DNA from: Clostridia bacterium
GTDB lineage: Bacteria > Bacillota > Clostridia > Lachnospirales > Cellulosilyticaceae
Reading direction: 5' to 3'
Assembly (NCBI GenBank): GCA_029256345.1
Contig: JAQSYC010000011.1
Span: 1 to 22,566 of the forward strand
Length of the DNA: 22,566 nt
Positions 1-8,181 of this stretch are shown one piece after another. The translations under genes were made by a program, and so were the position numbers. The notes under the pieces are model-generated. The model was not told the origin of the DNA. It worked only from the letters and a program-made list of their open reading frames with translations, and made no database searches. The stretch's first letter is position 1; each line of letters begins with the position of its first letter.

Positions 1-46
1 TATCACGTTTTAAGTTCAAGGTATACGAACTCCCTAAATATTTATC

Positions 47-81
47 TGATACTAAAACTAAAAGAGACCTTGGGCCTCTTT
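47..81 (-). terminator. Intrinsic terminator of the GH/membrane cluster
   Basis: On the minus strand a 9-bp stem (73-81 with 61-69, one G-U pair, 3-nt loop) is followed by a T-rich run broken only by AG pairs (60 down to 47). It begins 2 nt after the stop codon of the last gene of the left cluster, so it probably ends that operon. The first 46 bases of the window show nothing else I can support. Confidence 0.8.
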
Positions 82-82
82 A

Positions 83-1105
83 TTATTCATCTATATTAGT
101 TTCCTTATGATTCATCAATGAGCTTATAGAACTACCGTTCATATAATCTTTATGCTCTAATTGACTGTCATAGACTTTTTTTATTTTTTTATTGCTTGTA
201 TTCACATTGATTTTAGGAATGACCTTAACATAATAATAATTTTCCTCATCTTCAAAGTTGACTATTTCTGCTCTTTGATAATCTAAAACTTTAGAGAAAA
301 ACTGCACAATAATCGCTATAATTGCGGCTAAAACTGTGGTAAGCAGTATCACCGGTATAAGTATATTGATGTCCAGGAACAATATAGCCATTATAAATCC
401 TGCTAAGTTCATGACACTTCCAACTGCAATAGCTAAATAAGCAGCATAATCTATCGATTGTTTTCTTATTATGTATACAATTGAGAAGACAATAAAAAAT
501 ACTACCATGACACTAAGCATGGTTTTATCGCTCACAATATTTTTGATTCCACTGTTAGAAAGACTGGTAAATGCTTCTAAAATTTCATCTTTTCCAAGAG
601 AACTTGATTCCACTACCAACGCAAACTGTGGCATGACAAACCATATAAATACCCCAATTATAATAGCTATAATACAAACATACCCTCCAAAAAGTCCAGC
701 AAGGATAGGCAGAACTGCTTCTATTCCCATATTAAAACATACAATTGTTGCTACAATAAGCAAACTTTCTTTTGGGAAAAGTCGCATAAAAAGCAAATAC
801 AGTATCCATAAAAAAATAAATCCTCCTATCCCCAATATAGGATTAACCATTGCAACATAAATAGGCATTAATAAAACAAAGCCTAAAATCAGCCACTTTT
901 CCGGCAAAAACGTGCCTACTAATGACAAAAATAAGACGATACCCATCTTGTTAAAGACCCCTATATATCCAACAGAAGAACTTATCATTCTTATAACACT
1001 GAATATAATAATAAACTTTAATAACGGAATAAGCATATATTCATACTTTTTATAACTTTTTATAAGATTTTGTCTTATAATGAGAAGTGTTTCATTCGGT
1101 CTCAT
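83..1105 (-). CDS. Polytopic integral membrane protein of unknown function
   Basis: A strongly hydrophobic protein of about 340 residues with roughly eight or nine predicted membrane segments. It ends in a hydrophilic tail that contains an acidic, Tyr-rich stretch (EDEENYYYVKV). I do not recognise a named family. Similar proteins may be labelled transport permeases in annotations, but I see no ATPase-coupling motif. The reading frame is open up to 1147, but the ATG at 1105 is preferred because GAGGG lies 7-8 nt upstream, while the earlier ATGs have no ribosome binding site. With that start the gene overlaps the preceding gene by 14 nt, which suggests translational coupling. It is last in a three-gene run with a DUF4015-type protein and a second membrane protein, so a shared cell-envelope role is a reasonable inference. 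Confidence 0.8.
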   Translation of the reverse strand: MRPNETLLIIRQNLIKSYKKYEYMLIPLLKFIIIFSVIRMISSSVGYIGVFNKMGIVLFLSLVGTFLPEKWLILGFVLLMPIYVAMVNPILGIGGFIFLWILYLLFMRLFPKESLLIVATIVCFNMGIEAVLPILAGLFGGYVCIIAIIIGVFIWFVMPQFALVVESSSLGKDEILEAFTSLSNSGIKNIVSDKTMLSVMVVFFIVFSIVYIIRKQSIDYAAYLAIAVGSVMNLAGFIMAILFLDINILIPVILLTTVLAAIIAIIVQFFSKVLDYQRAEIVNFEDEENYYYVKVIPKINVNTSNKKIKKVYDSQLEHKDYMNGSSISSLMNHKETNIDE

Positions 1106-1544
1106 ATTCTGCCCTCTCTTCATTTGCTTTTTGCTGTTCATAAGCATCTAACTGTTTAAGCAATTTATTGTAACCTTTTAATCTCTTTTGCGATAATGCA
1201 TATCTTTTTCCATATATGATGGCAGACAGCATTGTATACCCGATAACAACTAAAATCCAAGGGAGCAAATAAGGGTTAATATACACTTCTATAAAATGCA
1301 TCAACGAAGTAGGGAAAATTAGATTTTGATTGATAGTTCCTATAATATTTACCATAGCCACTACAATAACCGCTAAGGTTACACTGAATCTTGTTCTAAA
1401 ATTATTAATATAAACGTAATCTTCCAAATAATAGCTATTACGCCGCTCATCCTCTTTGATATACCTTTTCTCATATACAGCTAGCTTTGTCATAAGTATG
1501 ATTTTATCTTGATCAACCAAAAGACCACATCCTTTACTTATCAT
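1092..1544 (-). CDS. Small membrane protein, unknown function
   Basis: A 150-residue protein with a hydrophilic N-terminus, two hydrophobic segments (about residues 53-72 and 92-112) and a charged, Lys/Glu-rich C-terminal tail that may form a short helix or coiled coil. No family recognised. The ATG at 1544 has only a weak Shine-Dalgarno (AGGA very close). A TTG at 1520 sits about 9 nt after AAAGGA and would give a protein 8 residues shorter, so the start is not settled. The 5' end overlaps the stop of the upstream glycoside-hydrolase-like gene by 11 nt if the ATG is used. The 3' end overlaps the downstream membrane gene by 14 nt. The tight overlaps argue for one operon and possibly one complex. 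Confidence 0.75.
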   Translation of the reverse strand: MISKGCGLLVDQDKIILMTKLAVYEKRYIKEDERRNSYYLEDYVYINNFRTRFSVTLAVIVVAMVNIIGTINQNLIFPTSLMHFIEVYINPYLLPWILVVIGYTMLSAIIYGKRYALSQKRLKGYNKLLKQLDAYEQQKANEERAEYETE

Positions 1545-2772
1545 CTAATCCTGTTTCCGTATATTTACCTGCAGCATTCCAAAAAATCCACTCCTGTAAT
1601 CCTGCATCATAAGTCCCTTTTATTTGATCTTGAATTTGCTTTTGGCCATATGGCTGGTAGGGTTTCAAATTTGACATCGTAAAATCTTGAAGCCACGGCC
1701 TTATAATGGCTCTTCTCTGTTGCCTTGGAATTTTTTTTATTTCATCTTGTGCAAACTCCATTGACCTTAATATTATACCATAAGCGTCAAGATGTGGGTA
1801 CTCTATTCCAAAAGTTCCCTTTGCATAATGGGAAGGATAAACCATAGGACAAATATAATCGAGATACTTGCTAAGTTCTTTAAAGTCTTGGCCCACAATG
1901 TCGGAATCTACTTGGCTTGTTATAATAGCTCCAAATACATCTGCCGAGACATATACCCCGTAGTCCTTTAACTGCTCATACATATACTTTGTGAAAGCTG
2001 TAATAACCTCAGTTTTGGATAGGCTTGTATCTAATATAACCGTATTCTCATTCATTGACTCATGAAATCTTACATAATCAAATTGTATTTCTTTAAATCC
2101 ATTCTGAATAGCTTCTTTGCACACCTCAAGTATATAATCCCAGTTTCTTTTATCATATGGATTAAGCCACATATCATCTGCTTTATTTTTATAAATATTA
2201 CCTTGCTTGTCCCTGATGAGCCGGTCTGGAAACCGTTCACCAATTACATTGTCTTTAAACGTTACTATTCTGGCAATAGGATAAATATCTTCTTCATACA
2301 TTCTGTTGATAATGGTTTTAATATCTTGTATGGGCGGTTTTTCCAAAACCACACCCATTTTAGTCAAATTGGGGTTATCTGAATCGAAAGTTAGATACCC
2401 ACGGTCATTTTTAACATCTATAACAAATGCATTAATCCCAGTATCTTTTGCAAGGGTTATATATCTTTCATAATCATTGATCTTAGTGGCAGGGATGTAA
2501 ATCCCTTTTACAACTTTCGGCAGTCTATAGAGGTCATATTTTATTTGTGAACCATTGAAATAAACAGCCTGGGCTGCATCTGGTGATTGATTAGTCCTTG
2601 AAAAAGTAATATTGAAAATCTCAACAATGGAAGTTTTGAATCTACCCGTTGCAAATAGTGCTACTGCTGCAAACCCCAATATAAAAACGGCCGCATAAAG
2701 CCTTTTATTCATCATCTTTCTCTTTTTGTAATAGTAATAACTGTTTGATGGTCTGATTTTATATTTTTTCAT
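1534..2772 (-). CDS. Putative glycoside hydrolase, DUF4015/YngK-like, membrane-anchored
   Basis: A 412-residue protein with a Lys/Arg/Tyr-rich N-terminus followed by a hydrophobic stretch at about residues 25-43, reading as an uncleaved signal anchor with the rest outside the cell. The remainder looks like a TIM-barrel glycoside-hydrolase domain of the DUF4015 type (PF13200). Visible motifs are VKGIYIPA near residue 88, AFVIDVKNDRG, ARIVTF, QFDYVRF and CPMVYPSHY towards the end. The barrel acids in DVKND and QFDYVRF are candidate active-site residues. Substrate is unknown; cell-wall or extracellular polysaccharide is inferred only from location. The start ATG has AGGGG about 9 nt upstream. 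It is first in the three-gene left cluster, with a candidate promoter at 2896-2925 and a roughly 115-nt leader. Confidence 0.85.
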   Translation of the reverse strand: MKKYKIRPSNSYYYYKKRKMMNKRLYAAVFILGFAAVALFATGRFKTSIVEIFNITFSRTNQSPDAAQAVYFNGSQIKYDLYRLPKVVKGIYIPATKINDYERYITLAKDTGINAFVIDVKNDRGYLTFDSDNPNLTKMGVVLEKPPIQDIKTIINRMYEEDIYPIARIVTFKDNVIGERFPDRLIRDKQGNIYKNKADDMWLNPYDKRNWDYILEVCKEAIQNGFKEIQFDYVRFHESMNENTVILDTSLSKTEVITAFTKYMYEQLKDYGVYVSADVFGAIITSQVDSDIVGQDFKELSKYLDYICPMVYPSHYAKGTFGIEYPHLDAYGIILRSMEFAQDEIKKIPRQQRRAIIRPWLQDFTMSNLKPYQPYGQKQIQDQIKGTYDAGLQEWIFWNAAGKYTETGLDDK

Positions 2773-2895
2773 ACCATAGCACCCCTATATATACTTTATT
2801 TATTATATCATATATAAAATGAAGATACGATTATTCATTATGCTATATATTTTACTGATTAATTGTGAATTTTTAAGCTTTTATCTGTTATATAC

Positions 2896-2925
2896 ATTAT
2901 AGCCTTATTTGAATTTAATATACAA
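2896..2925 (-). promoter_or_regulatory. Candidate sigma-A promoter for the GH cluster
   Basis: Minus strand: TTGTAT, 18-nt spacer, TATAAT. It lies just downstream of the lysS terminator and is the best match in the 232-nt gap before the glycoside-hydrolase-like gene. A second TATAAT closer to the gene lacks a good -35. Confidence 0.6.
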
Positions 2926-2966
2926 TAGCATAAAAAATCGCCTTTTAGGATCTAAAGGCGATTTTT
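2926..2966 (-). terminator. Intrinsic terminator after lysS
   Basis: A perfect 13-bp stem (2954-2966 with 2933-2945) and 8-nt loop; A/T runs at both ends give a U tract on the minus transcript. It lies 38 nt past the lysS stop and closes the greA-lysS unit. Confidence 0.9.
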
Positions 2967-3004
2967 ATAATATAATCTATAACATCTTGAATCGGGTTAC
3001 CGAC

Positions 3005-4510
3005 TTATTCACTAAGGGGTTTCATTGTTGGGAATAATAATACATCTCTTATGGAATAGGAGTTTGTGAGTAGCATGACAAGCCTGTCAACCCCAATACC
3101 TAACCCGCCTGTAGGCGGCATGCCATATTCCAGGGCAGTTAAAAAATCTTCATCAATCTCGTTGGCCTCATCATCTCCCGCCGCACGGAGCTCTTCCTGG
3201 TGCATAAATCGCCCCCTTTGATCAATAGGATCATTAAGTTCTGAGAAAGCATTGGCATGTTCACGGCCTACTATAAAGAGTTCAAATCTTTCTGTATAGT
3301 CAGGATTTGAAGGTTTACGTTTTGAAAGCGGAGATATTTCTACTGGATGATCCATGATAAAGGTTGGTTGAATCAGGTGTTCTTCCACATATTTTTCAAA
3401 GAATAGGTTGAGAATATCTCCCTTTCCATGGTAATTTTCATAAGCAATATGATGTTCTTTAGCAAGTGCCTTTGCAGCTTCTAAATCTGCTACTTGATCA
3501 AAATCTACAGCGGCATATTTTTTAACTGCATCAACCATAGTAAGTCTTTCAAATGGTTTTTCAAGGTCTATCGTCACACCATTGTATTCAACAACAGCTG
3601 TTCCTACTACCTTTTCAGCTGTATGTCTGATAACATTTTCTGTAAGATTCATAATATCGTGATAATCAGCATAGGCTGCATAAAGTTCAAGAAGGGTAAA
3701 CTCTGGGTTGTGTCTTACGGATATGCCTTCATTACGAAAAACACGGCCTATCTCATAAACTCTGTCAAATCCCCCTACGATAAGGCGTTTTAATTTGAGC
3801 TCAGTCGCTACACGCATGTACATATCAATATCCAGTGCATTGTGGTGTGTAACAAATGGACGTGCTGCTGCACCTCCGGCTATAGAGTGAAGCACAGGGG
3901 TTTCCACTTCGATATAGCCTTGATTATCTAAAAAGTTTCTGATTTCTTTTATGATCATGCTGCGCTTAATAAAAGTTTCTTTAACTTCTGGATTAACAAT
4001 AAGGTCTACATATCGCTGGCGGTATCTCAGCTCCATATCTTTTAAGCCATGATATTTTTCTGGCAAAATTTTAAGACTCTTAGATAAAAGCGTCACTTCT
4101 TTTGCTCTTATAGATATTTCTCCTTTTTGAGTTCTGAAGACAATACCCTGTATCCCTACTATATCTCCGATATCATACTTTTTGAATTCAACATAAGCCT
4201 CTTCTCCCAGTTCATCTTTTCTTACATAGGATTGAAGCTTTCCATCTTTATCTTGGATATGAATAAATGAAGCTTTACCCATATCACGTTTAGCCATCAG
4301 TCTCCCCGCTACAGTAAATTCACTCCCCTCCAATGTCTCAAAGTCATCGTGAATTTGTTTGCTGTATGCTGTCACTTCAAATTTTGTAATTTGAAAAGGA
4401 TCTTTTCCTTTTGCCTGTAGTTCTCTTAACTTTTCATATCTCACCTTTAGTAATTCGTTAAGATTTTCTTCTACTGGTACTCCATTTTGATTTTGCATGT
4501 TATCAGACAA
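3005..4510 (-). CDS. lysS: Lysyl-tRNA synthetase, class II
   Basis: A cytoplasmic enzyme that charges tRNA-Lys with lysine using ATP. Its 501 residues match the usual bacterial length. An N-terminal OB-fold anticodon-binding domain spans about residues 60-160. The class II catalytic core follows, with motif 1 around YIEVETPVL, motif 2 around GRVFRNEG...HNPEFTLLE, and motif 3 as GLGIGVDRLVMLLT near the C-terminus. The start codon is TTG: an ideal GAGGAGG lies 7 nt upstream, whereas the next ATG four codons later is too far from it. The gene follows greA with a 27-nt gap, so it is probably transcribed from the greA promoter and ended by the hairpin at 2933-2966. This pairing is common in Clostridia. 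Confidence 0.98.
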   Translation of the reverse strand: MSDNMQNQNGVPVEENLNELLKVRYEKLRELQAKGKDPFQITKFEVTAYSKQIHDDFETLEGSEFTVAGRLMAKRDMGKASFIHIQDKDGKLQSYVRKDELGEEAYVEFKKYDIGDIVGIQGIVFRTQKGEISIRAKEVTLLSKSLKILPEKYHGLKDMELRYRQRYVDLIVNPEVKETFIKRSMIIKEIRNFLDNQGYIEVETPVLHSIAGGAAARPFVTHHNALDIDMYMRVATELKLKRLIVGGFDRVYEIGRVFRNEGISVRHNPEFTLLELYAAYADYHDIMNLTENVIRHTAEKVVGTAVVEYNGVTIDLEKPFERLTMVDAVKKYAAVDFDQVADLEAAKALAKEHHIAYENYHGKGDILNLFFEKYVEEHLIQPTFIMDHPVEISPLSKRKPSNPDYTERFELFIVGREHANAFSELNDPIDQRGRFMHQEELRAAGDDEANEIDEDFLTALEYGMPPTGGLGIGVDRLVMLLTNSYSIRDVLLFPTMKPLSE

Positions 4511-4537
4511 GCCTTTTCCTCCTCTGTGCCTATTATA

Positions 4538-5014
4538 CTAGTTTTTAATCTCTAATATCTTATATTTATCTACACCGTATGCTGTTTCTACTTGTACTTC
4601 TGTACCAACTTTGTGATTGAGAATAGCTTCACCCAGTGGTGATTCATTAGATATCTTACCATTTGCTGGATCAGCTTCAGTAGAGCCTACTATCAGATAC
4701 TCTACTTCTTCTTCAAAAGCATAGTCATAAAGTTTCACCCTATATCCTGGTTTTACTACATCTATTTTAGTATCTTCTGAATCAATTACCACTGCATTTT
4801 TAAGCATGTTTTCAAGCTCTGCTATTCTTACTTCTATTTCTGCTTGTTCTTCTTTTGCAGCATCATATTCTGCGTTTTCTGACAAATCGCCTTGAGCCCT
4901 TGCTTCCTTAAGCTTTTCAGCAACGTCAATACGGCGTACTATTTTTAAATTTTCAAGCTCAGCTTCTAATGTCTTAATCCCCTCATATGTGAGTAGTACT
5001 TTTTTGCTTGCCAT
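4538..5014 (-). CDS. greA: Transcription elongation factor GreA
   Basis: A 158-residue secondary-channel factor that stimulates transcript cleavage by backtracked RNA polymerase. The N-terminal half is the antiparallel coiled coil. Its tip carries the GDLSENAEY motif at residues 42-50, with the Asp43 and Glu46 acids that coordinate the catalytic metal in the family. The C-terminal half is the globular FKBP-like domain with the usual SPLGEAILNHKVG segment. Length and motif are fully typical. ATG start with AAGGGAG about 7 nt upstream. A perfect consensus promoter lies about 90 nt upstream, and lysS follows at 27 nt, so greA heads its own transcription unit although dusB lies upstream on the same strand. 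Confidence 0.98.
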   Translation of the reverse strand: MASKKVLLTYEGIKTLEAELENLKIVRRIDVAEKLKEARAQGDLSENAEYDAAKEEQAEIEVRIAELENMLKNAVVIDSEDTKIDVVKPGYRVKLYDYAFEEEVEYLIVGSTEADPANGKISNESPLGEAILNHKVGTEVQVETAYGVDKYKILEIKN

Positions 5015-5106
5015 TTTCTTACTCCCTTTCTCAAAGTATAGATTATTTTTATATGTTTTTAGTGAAAATTATGTTTATTTTTATTATTATATTTTATAAT
5101 TTAACA

Positions 5107-5138
5107 ATTATAACCTACGTAAGTTGTCTTGTCAACTT
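5107..5138 (-). promoter_or_regulatory. Perfect consensus promoter for greA-lysS, with dyad over the -35
   Basis: Minus strand: TTGACA, 17-nt spacer, TATAAT (5130-5135 and 5107-5112), an exact match to the sigma-A consensus. The -35 is embedded in an inverted repeat, AAGTTG-6 nt-CAACTT, at 5121-5138, which could be an operator. An A+T-rich leader of about 85 nt follows before greA. Confidence 0.85.
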
Positions 5139-5212
5139 CTCCTCAAAATAAGGCTCTCTTGTTTGATTATCTATTTCCTTTACCGCTTTCAGATATGCAT
5201 GTCCACGCTTGG

Positions 5213-6175
5213 TTAAAAATGTCTTTGGCATCTTTCCAAAAGATTTTCTATGTCTTCAAGGGTTTCCACTGTCGTCAGTGCACGTCTTATATCGGTTGCC
5301 CCATGGATGCCTTTGACATAGGAAGTCAAGTGGGATCTCATCTCCCGTACACCAGTATAAGCACCTTTATAGGCTATAAGCATTTGTGCATGTTGCATAA
5401 TCGTTACTGCTCGTTCATTAAATGTTGGTTCGTTTAGGATCTCACCTGTTTCTAAATAATGAACTGTTCTTTTAAATATCCAAGGGTTTCCCTGTGCTGC
5501 TCTGCCTATCATCACACCGTCACAACCTGTATACTCCAACATCTTTTTTGCATCTTGCGGCGTCTTAATATCTCCATTTCCTATAACGGGGATTCCAACC
5601 TGGCTTTTTACTTGTTTGATAATGTCCCAGTCAGCCTTCCCACTGTAAAATTGCTCTCTTGTCCTGCCATGGACAGTGATTGCACTAGCACCCGCTTGTT
5701 CTGCTATCTTAGCTATCTCTACAGCATTAATCTGGTTATCATCAAATCCTTTCCGTATTTTAACTGTAAGGGGTTTTTTTAAGTCTTTTGCTGTTTCAAA
5801 AATGATCTCCCCTACCAGCTGTGGATTTTTCATCAGTGCAGAGCCTTCACCATTTTTAGTAATCTTAGGTGCTGGACAACCCATATTTAAGTCTATAAAA
5901 TCCACATCACTTTCAGCCACTTCTTTAGAAATTTCTCTTAAAATCTGAGGATCACTGCCAAAAAGCTGTACGCCTGCTGGATGTTCTTTGGGATCCACAT
6001 AAAGTAAATCATTTGTCCTTTCGTTTTTATAAAAAAGTCCTTTTGCACTCACCATTTCTGTATAAACCATACCGCAGTCAAACCCCTTGCATATGAGTCT
6101 GAAAGGAAGGTCTGTTACCCCTGCCATAGGTGCCAAAAATACATTATTAGGAGTTATAATGTTGCCAAATTTCAC
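5213..6175 (-). CDS. dusB: tRNA-dihydrouridine synthase, DusB/Nif3-like group
   Basis: An FMN- and NAD(P)H-dependent enzyme that reduces uridines to dihydrouridine in the tRNA D-loop; cytoplasmic. The 320-residue protein has the N-terminal TIM barrel (LAPMAGVTDLPFR near residue 14), the catalytic Cys100 in NMGCPAPK, the phosphate-binding GNGDI and IGRAAQGNPW loops, and the C-terminal helical domain. Length equals typical DusB. The start is GTG at 6175, with AGGAGG 7 nt upstream overlapping the coaX stop codon; the coaX-dusB gap is 11 nt, so the two are co-transcribed and possibly coupled. The TAA at 5213 is followed by an open stretch in another frame, discussed in the rejected list. Confidence 0.95.
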   Translation of the reverse strand: MKFGNIITPNNVFLAPMAGVTDLPFRLICKGFDCGMVYTEMVSAKGLFYKNERTNDLLYVDPKEHPAGVQLFGSDPQILREISKEVAESDVDFIDLNMGCPAPKITKNGEGSALMKNPQLVGEIIFETAKDLKKPLTVKIRKGFDDNQINAVEIAKIAEQAGASAITVHGRTREQFYSGKADWDIIKQVKSQVGIPVIGNGDIKTPQDAKKMLEYTGCDGVMIGRAAQGNPWIFKRTVHYLETGEILNEPTFNERAVTIMQHAQMLIAYKGAYTGVREMRSHLTSYVKGIHGATDIRRALTTVETLEDIENLLERCQRHF

Positions 6176-6186
6176 GTTTACTCCTC

Positions 6187-6957
6187 CTATCTGTTTTTTT
6201 GATAAATCAGTTCTAGTCCTTTTAAAGTAAGTAGTCCATCAAAATGGTCTATCACAGTTGTGCCATCTTGTATAATTTTTGCAAGGCCACCTGTTGCTAT
6301 AATTTTAAGATTTGGACAGTTCATTTCTTCTTTGGCTTTATTGACAATATATTCAACTTGTCCTATATAACCATAGACAAGCCCTGTCTGCATACTTGTT
6401 ATTGTATTTTTTGAATCAAGAACGCCTTTAGTTTTTTTAATCTCAATATGTGGAAGCTGTGCTGCTCTCATCCACAATGCATCTGCACATATGCGAATTC
6501 CCGGAGAGGTAATCGCTGCTATAAACTCCGCTTTTTCATTGACGATATCATAAGTAGTAGCTGTCCCAAAGTCAATGACCATGCAGGGACCTCCGTATAA
6601 TTCATAAGCAGCCACCGAGTTAACAATTCTATCTGCTCCTACTTCTCTTGGATTGTCCGTGCGTATAGAAATCCCGGTTTTAAGACCCGGCCCTACTATA
6701 ATCGGCTTTTTATCAAAATACTTTCTGATGCTATTGGCAAGTGAGTACATGATATCCGGGACAACTGAGGATATGATAACCGCTTCAATATGCTTTGGCG
6801 TTATCTTTTTTTGTCTGAGTAGTTCAACCATAGTAATGCCATATTCATCTGATGTTCTTGGGGTTTGAGTCGTTAATCTATAGCTTCCTACTAGTTCTCC
6901 TTCCTCCATGGCTCCAAGGACTATATTTGTATTCCCTACATCTATAACCAATATCAT
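6187..6957 (-). CDS. coaX: Type III pantothenate kinase
   Basis: Catalyses the first committed step of coenzyme A synthesis, ATP-dependent phosphorylation of pantothenate, in the cytoplasm. The 256-residue protein shows the ASKHA-fold signatures of CoaX: DVGNTN at residues 6-11 (phosphate 1), GADRIVN near 106 (pantothenate binding), DFGTATTYD near 129, and IATGGLA in the C-terminal third. ATG start with AGGA 7 nt upstream. It sits just downstream of the terminator of an ECF S-component gene and 11 nt before dusB. No clear promoter is visible in the 56 nt between terminator and gene, so read-through from the S-component promoter may supply part of its expression. A weak GCCT/AGGC hairpin lies at 6992-7002. 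Confidence 0.96.
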   Translation of the reverse strand: MILVIDVGNTNIVLGAMEEGELVGSYRLTTQTPRTSDEYGITMVELLRQKKITPKHIEAVIISSVVPDIMYSLANSIRKYFDKKPIIVGPGLKTGISIRTDNPREVGADRIVNSVAAYELYGGPCMVIDFGTATTYDIVNEKAEFIAAITSPGIRICADALWMRAAQLPHIEIKKTKGVLDSKNTITSMQTGLVYGYIGQVEYIVNKAKEEMNCPNLKIIATGGLAKIIQDGTTVIDHFDGLLTLKGLELIYQKNR

Positions 6958-7013
6958 CTCTAGTTCCTTCTTTCCTCATTTATCTTAAAGTGCCTCTAAG
7001 GCTTGTGTATTTC

Positions 7014-7041
7014 AAAAAGCAGACACTGTAAAAGTGTCTGC
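7014..7041 (-). terminator. Intrinsic terminator after the ECF S component
   Basis: A perfect 9-bp stem GCAGACACT/AGTGTCTGC with a 5-nt loop, then TTTTT on the minus strand. It lies 6 nt past the stop codon of the membrane gene and separates it from coaX. Confidence 0.9.
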
Positions 7042-7047
7042 CAACTC

Positions 7048-7614
7048 TTAATATCTTAACTTTTTTAAAGCATGTATAATAGGTGCTGCGATAATACTTG
7101 TCACAATAGCTTCTATAATCCCGCTGGTTGTTATAATGGTTGTTACAAGGGTAACAGCCTCCTGTAACTTGTCTGGAAAAGAAAAGCTTGTGGCAATAAC
7201 AAGGGCTCCCAATGTGAGTACTGTGTTTGTAAGTGAGCCCACTATACTTCCTGCGGCATAAGCTACTATGTCTTTTTTAAATAGCTTTTTTATATATACA
7301 TACATATAGTATGCGGCTATACCTATAAAAATCCTTGGCAAAATAGATACCAACGGATTCCTAAAAAGCTGATCCAGCCATCCAGGTGCTGTGAGTGCTC
7401 TTATAAAGCTTACACTTCCCATAACAGCTCCTAATACTGCACCCTTTTTAGGACCTAGCAAAATAGCTCCCACCACCACAGGTATGTGTATCGTACTAGC
7501 CGATATAACACCTAAAGGTATAAGTCCTATAGGGGTATAAGCCAGCAAAACAATGATACCGCTGAGCATACCTAAAATAACTAACTCTCTTACGTTGACT
7601 TTCTTACTTTCCAT
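7048..7614 (-). CDS. ECF transporter S component, probably pantothenate-type
   Basis: A small hydrophobic protein of 188 residues with about six membrane segments, of the ECF-transporter substrate-binding (S) family (PF12822-like). It would bind a vitamin and pair with a shared EcfAA'T energising module not present here. Seen: the conserved first-helix region rich in small residues (ISASTIHIPVVVGAILLGPK) and the following GAVLGAVMG segment. The frame is open to 7749, but the ATG at 7614 is the likely start: GAGGAG lies 9 nt upstream, and a strong promoter at 7681-7709 falls inside the longer frame. Its position directly before coaX suggests pantothenate (PanT-like); proximity to birA leaves biotin possible, but the sequence does not look like BioY. 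Substrate is inference. Confidence 0.85.
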   Translation of the reverse strand: MESKKVNVRELVILGMLSGIIVLLAYTPIGLIPLGVISASTIHIPVVVGAILLGPKKGAVLGAVMGSVSFIRALTAPGWLDQLFRNPLVSILPRIFIGIAAYYMYVYIKKLFKKDIVAYAAGSIVGSLTNTVLTLGALVIATSFSFPDKLQEAVTLVTTIITTSGIIEAIVTSIIAAPIIHALKKLRY

Positions 7615-7680
7615 TTCTACACTCTCCTCGTTCTCATTCTCCCATCTTAGGAGATACAAGACATTTTTTTTTGCGCTTTC

Positions 7681-7709
7681 ATTATAAAGGAAATAGTTGA
7701 TTTTTTCAA
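7681..7709 (-). promoter_or_regulatory. Strong promoter for the ECF S-component gene
   Basis: Minus strand: TTGAAA, 17-nt spacer, TATAAT. The -35 lies about 15 nt outside (downstream of) the stop codon of the DUF6145-like gene. The predicted start near 7674 is followed at +3 to +11 by a run of nine A (7664-7672). Confidence 0.8.
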
Positions 7710-7723
7710 GGAAAATTAATTGG

Positions 7724-8164
7724 CTACTCTTCCAAAAGTGCTTTGGCAAAGTCCCGGCCCTCTACTCCATATTTTTTTTCGATACTTTTTAATATCTGCT
7801 CATGAGCACTCTTTTTAGCTTGCTGGATTACGATTTCTCTTACAATCTTTCCATGCTGCGTACGGTAAATCATATGCCATAATTTGAGTGCTTTTAAAAG
7901 CTCCACCTCTTCAGTCTGCAGTCTTTTTATTTCTAGTGCTACACCAATATCGTCATGGCCTATAGGGTCGTCATGTCTCTCTTCAATGAATATTTCACCT
8001 TTCTCATCAAAACCTACACTTATAATACAATCCGTCTTTTCTGCAACTACTGATAATTTGGCAATTATTTCTTCTTTAATGTCTTTAGGTAAATCCTCAT
8101 AGTTTTCGTTTAAATAGTATTTTTGTACATAGGGGGATATAGATATTAGTATTGTTTTCTCCAT
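7724..8164 (-). CDS. DUF6145-like protein of unknown function
   Basis: A 146-residue soluble protein resembling the DUF6145 group, small proteins that sit beside birA in Lachnospiraceae. The assignment is from recalled similarity of the N-terminus (VQKYYLN..YEDLPKDIKEEI) and is moderately sure. The N-terminal half looks like an alpha/beta domain with an acidic strand segment (FDEKGEIFIEERHDDP). The C-terminal half is helical and basic. No catalytic motif, membrane segment or signal peptide is visible. ATG start with GAGGA about 6 nt upstream. It is 17 nt after birA and clearly in the same transcript; no hairpin separates it from the promoter of the next gene. Confidence 0.8.
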   Translation of the reverse strand: MEKTILISISPYVQKYYLNENYEDLPKDIKEEIIAKLSVVAEKTDCIISVGFDEKGEIFIEERHDDPIGHDDIGVALEIKRLQTEEVELLKALKLWHMIYRTQHGKIVREIVIQQAKKSAHEQILKSIEKKYGVEGRDFAKALLEE

Positions 8165-8181
8165 ATTTTTCCTCTTTCTTT

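Noticed and set aside
5115..5212. An open frame of about 32 codons directly after the dusB stop, reachable by one extra T in the TTTTT run (TKRGHAYLKAVKEIDNQT...), suggesting a frameshifted C-terminus.
   Set aside because: The dusB product already ends where E. coli DusB ends and has normal length. An open run of this size is not rare by chance, and it would run into the greA -35 and spacer. Checking raw reads or a relative would settle it.
7615..7749. N-terminal extension of 45 residues on the ECF S component.
   Set aside because: It is hydrophilic, unlike the family, overlaps the previous gene by 26 nt and contains the promoter; the internal ATG has a good ribosome site.
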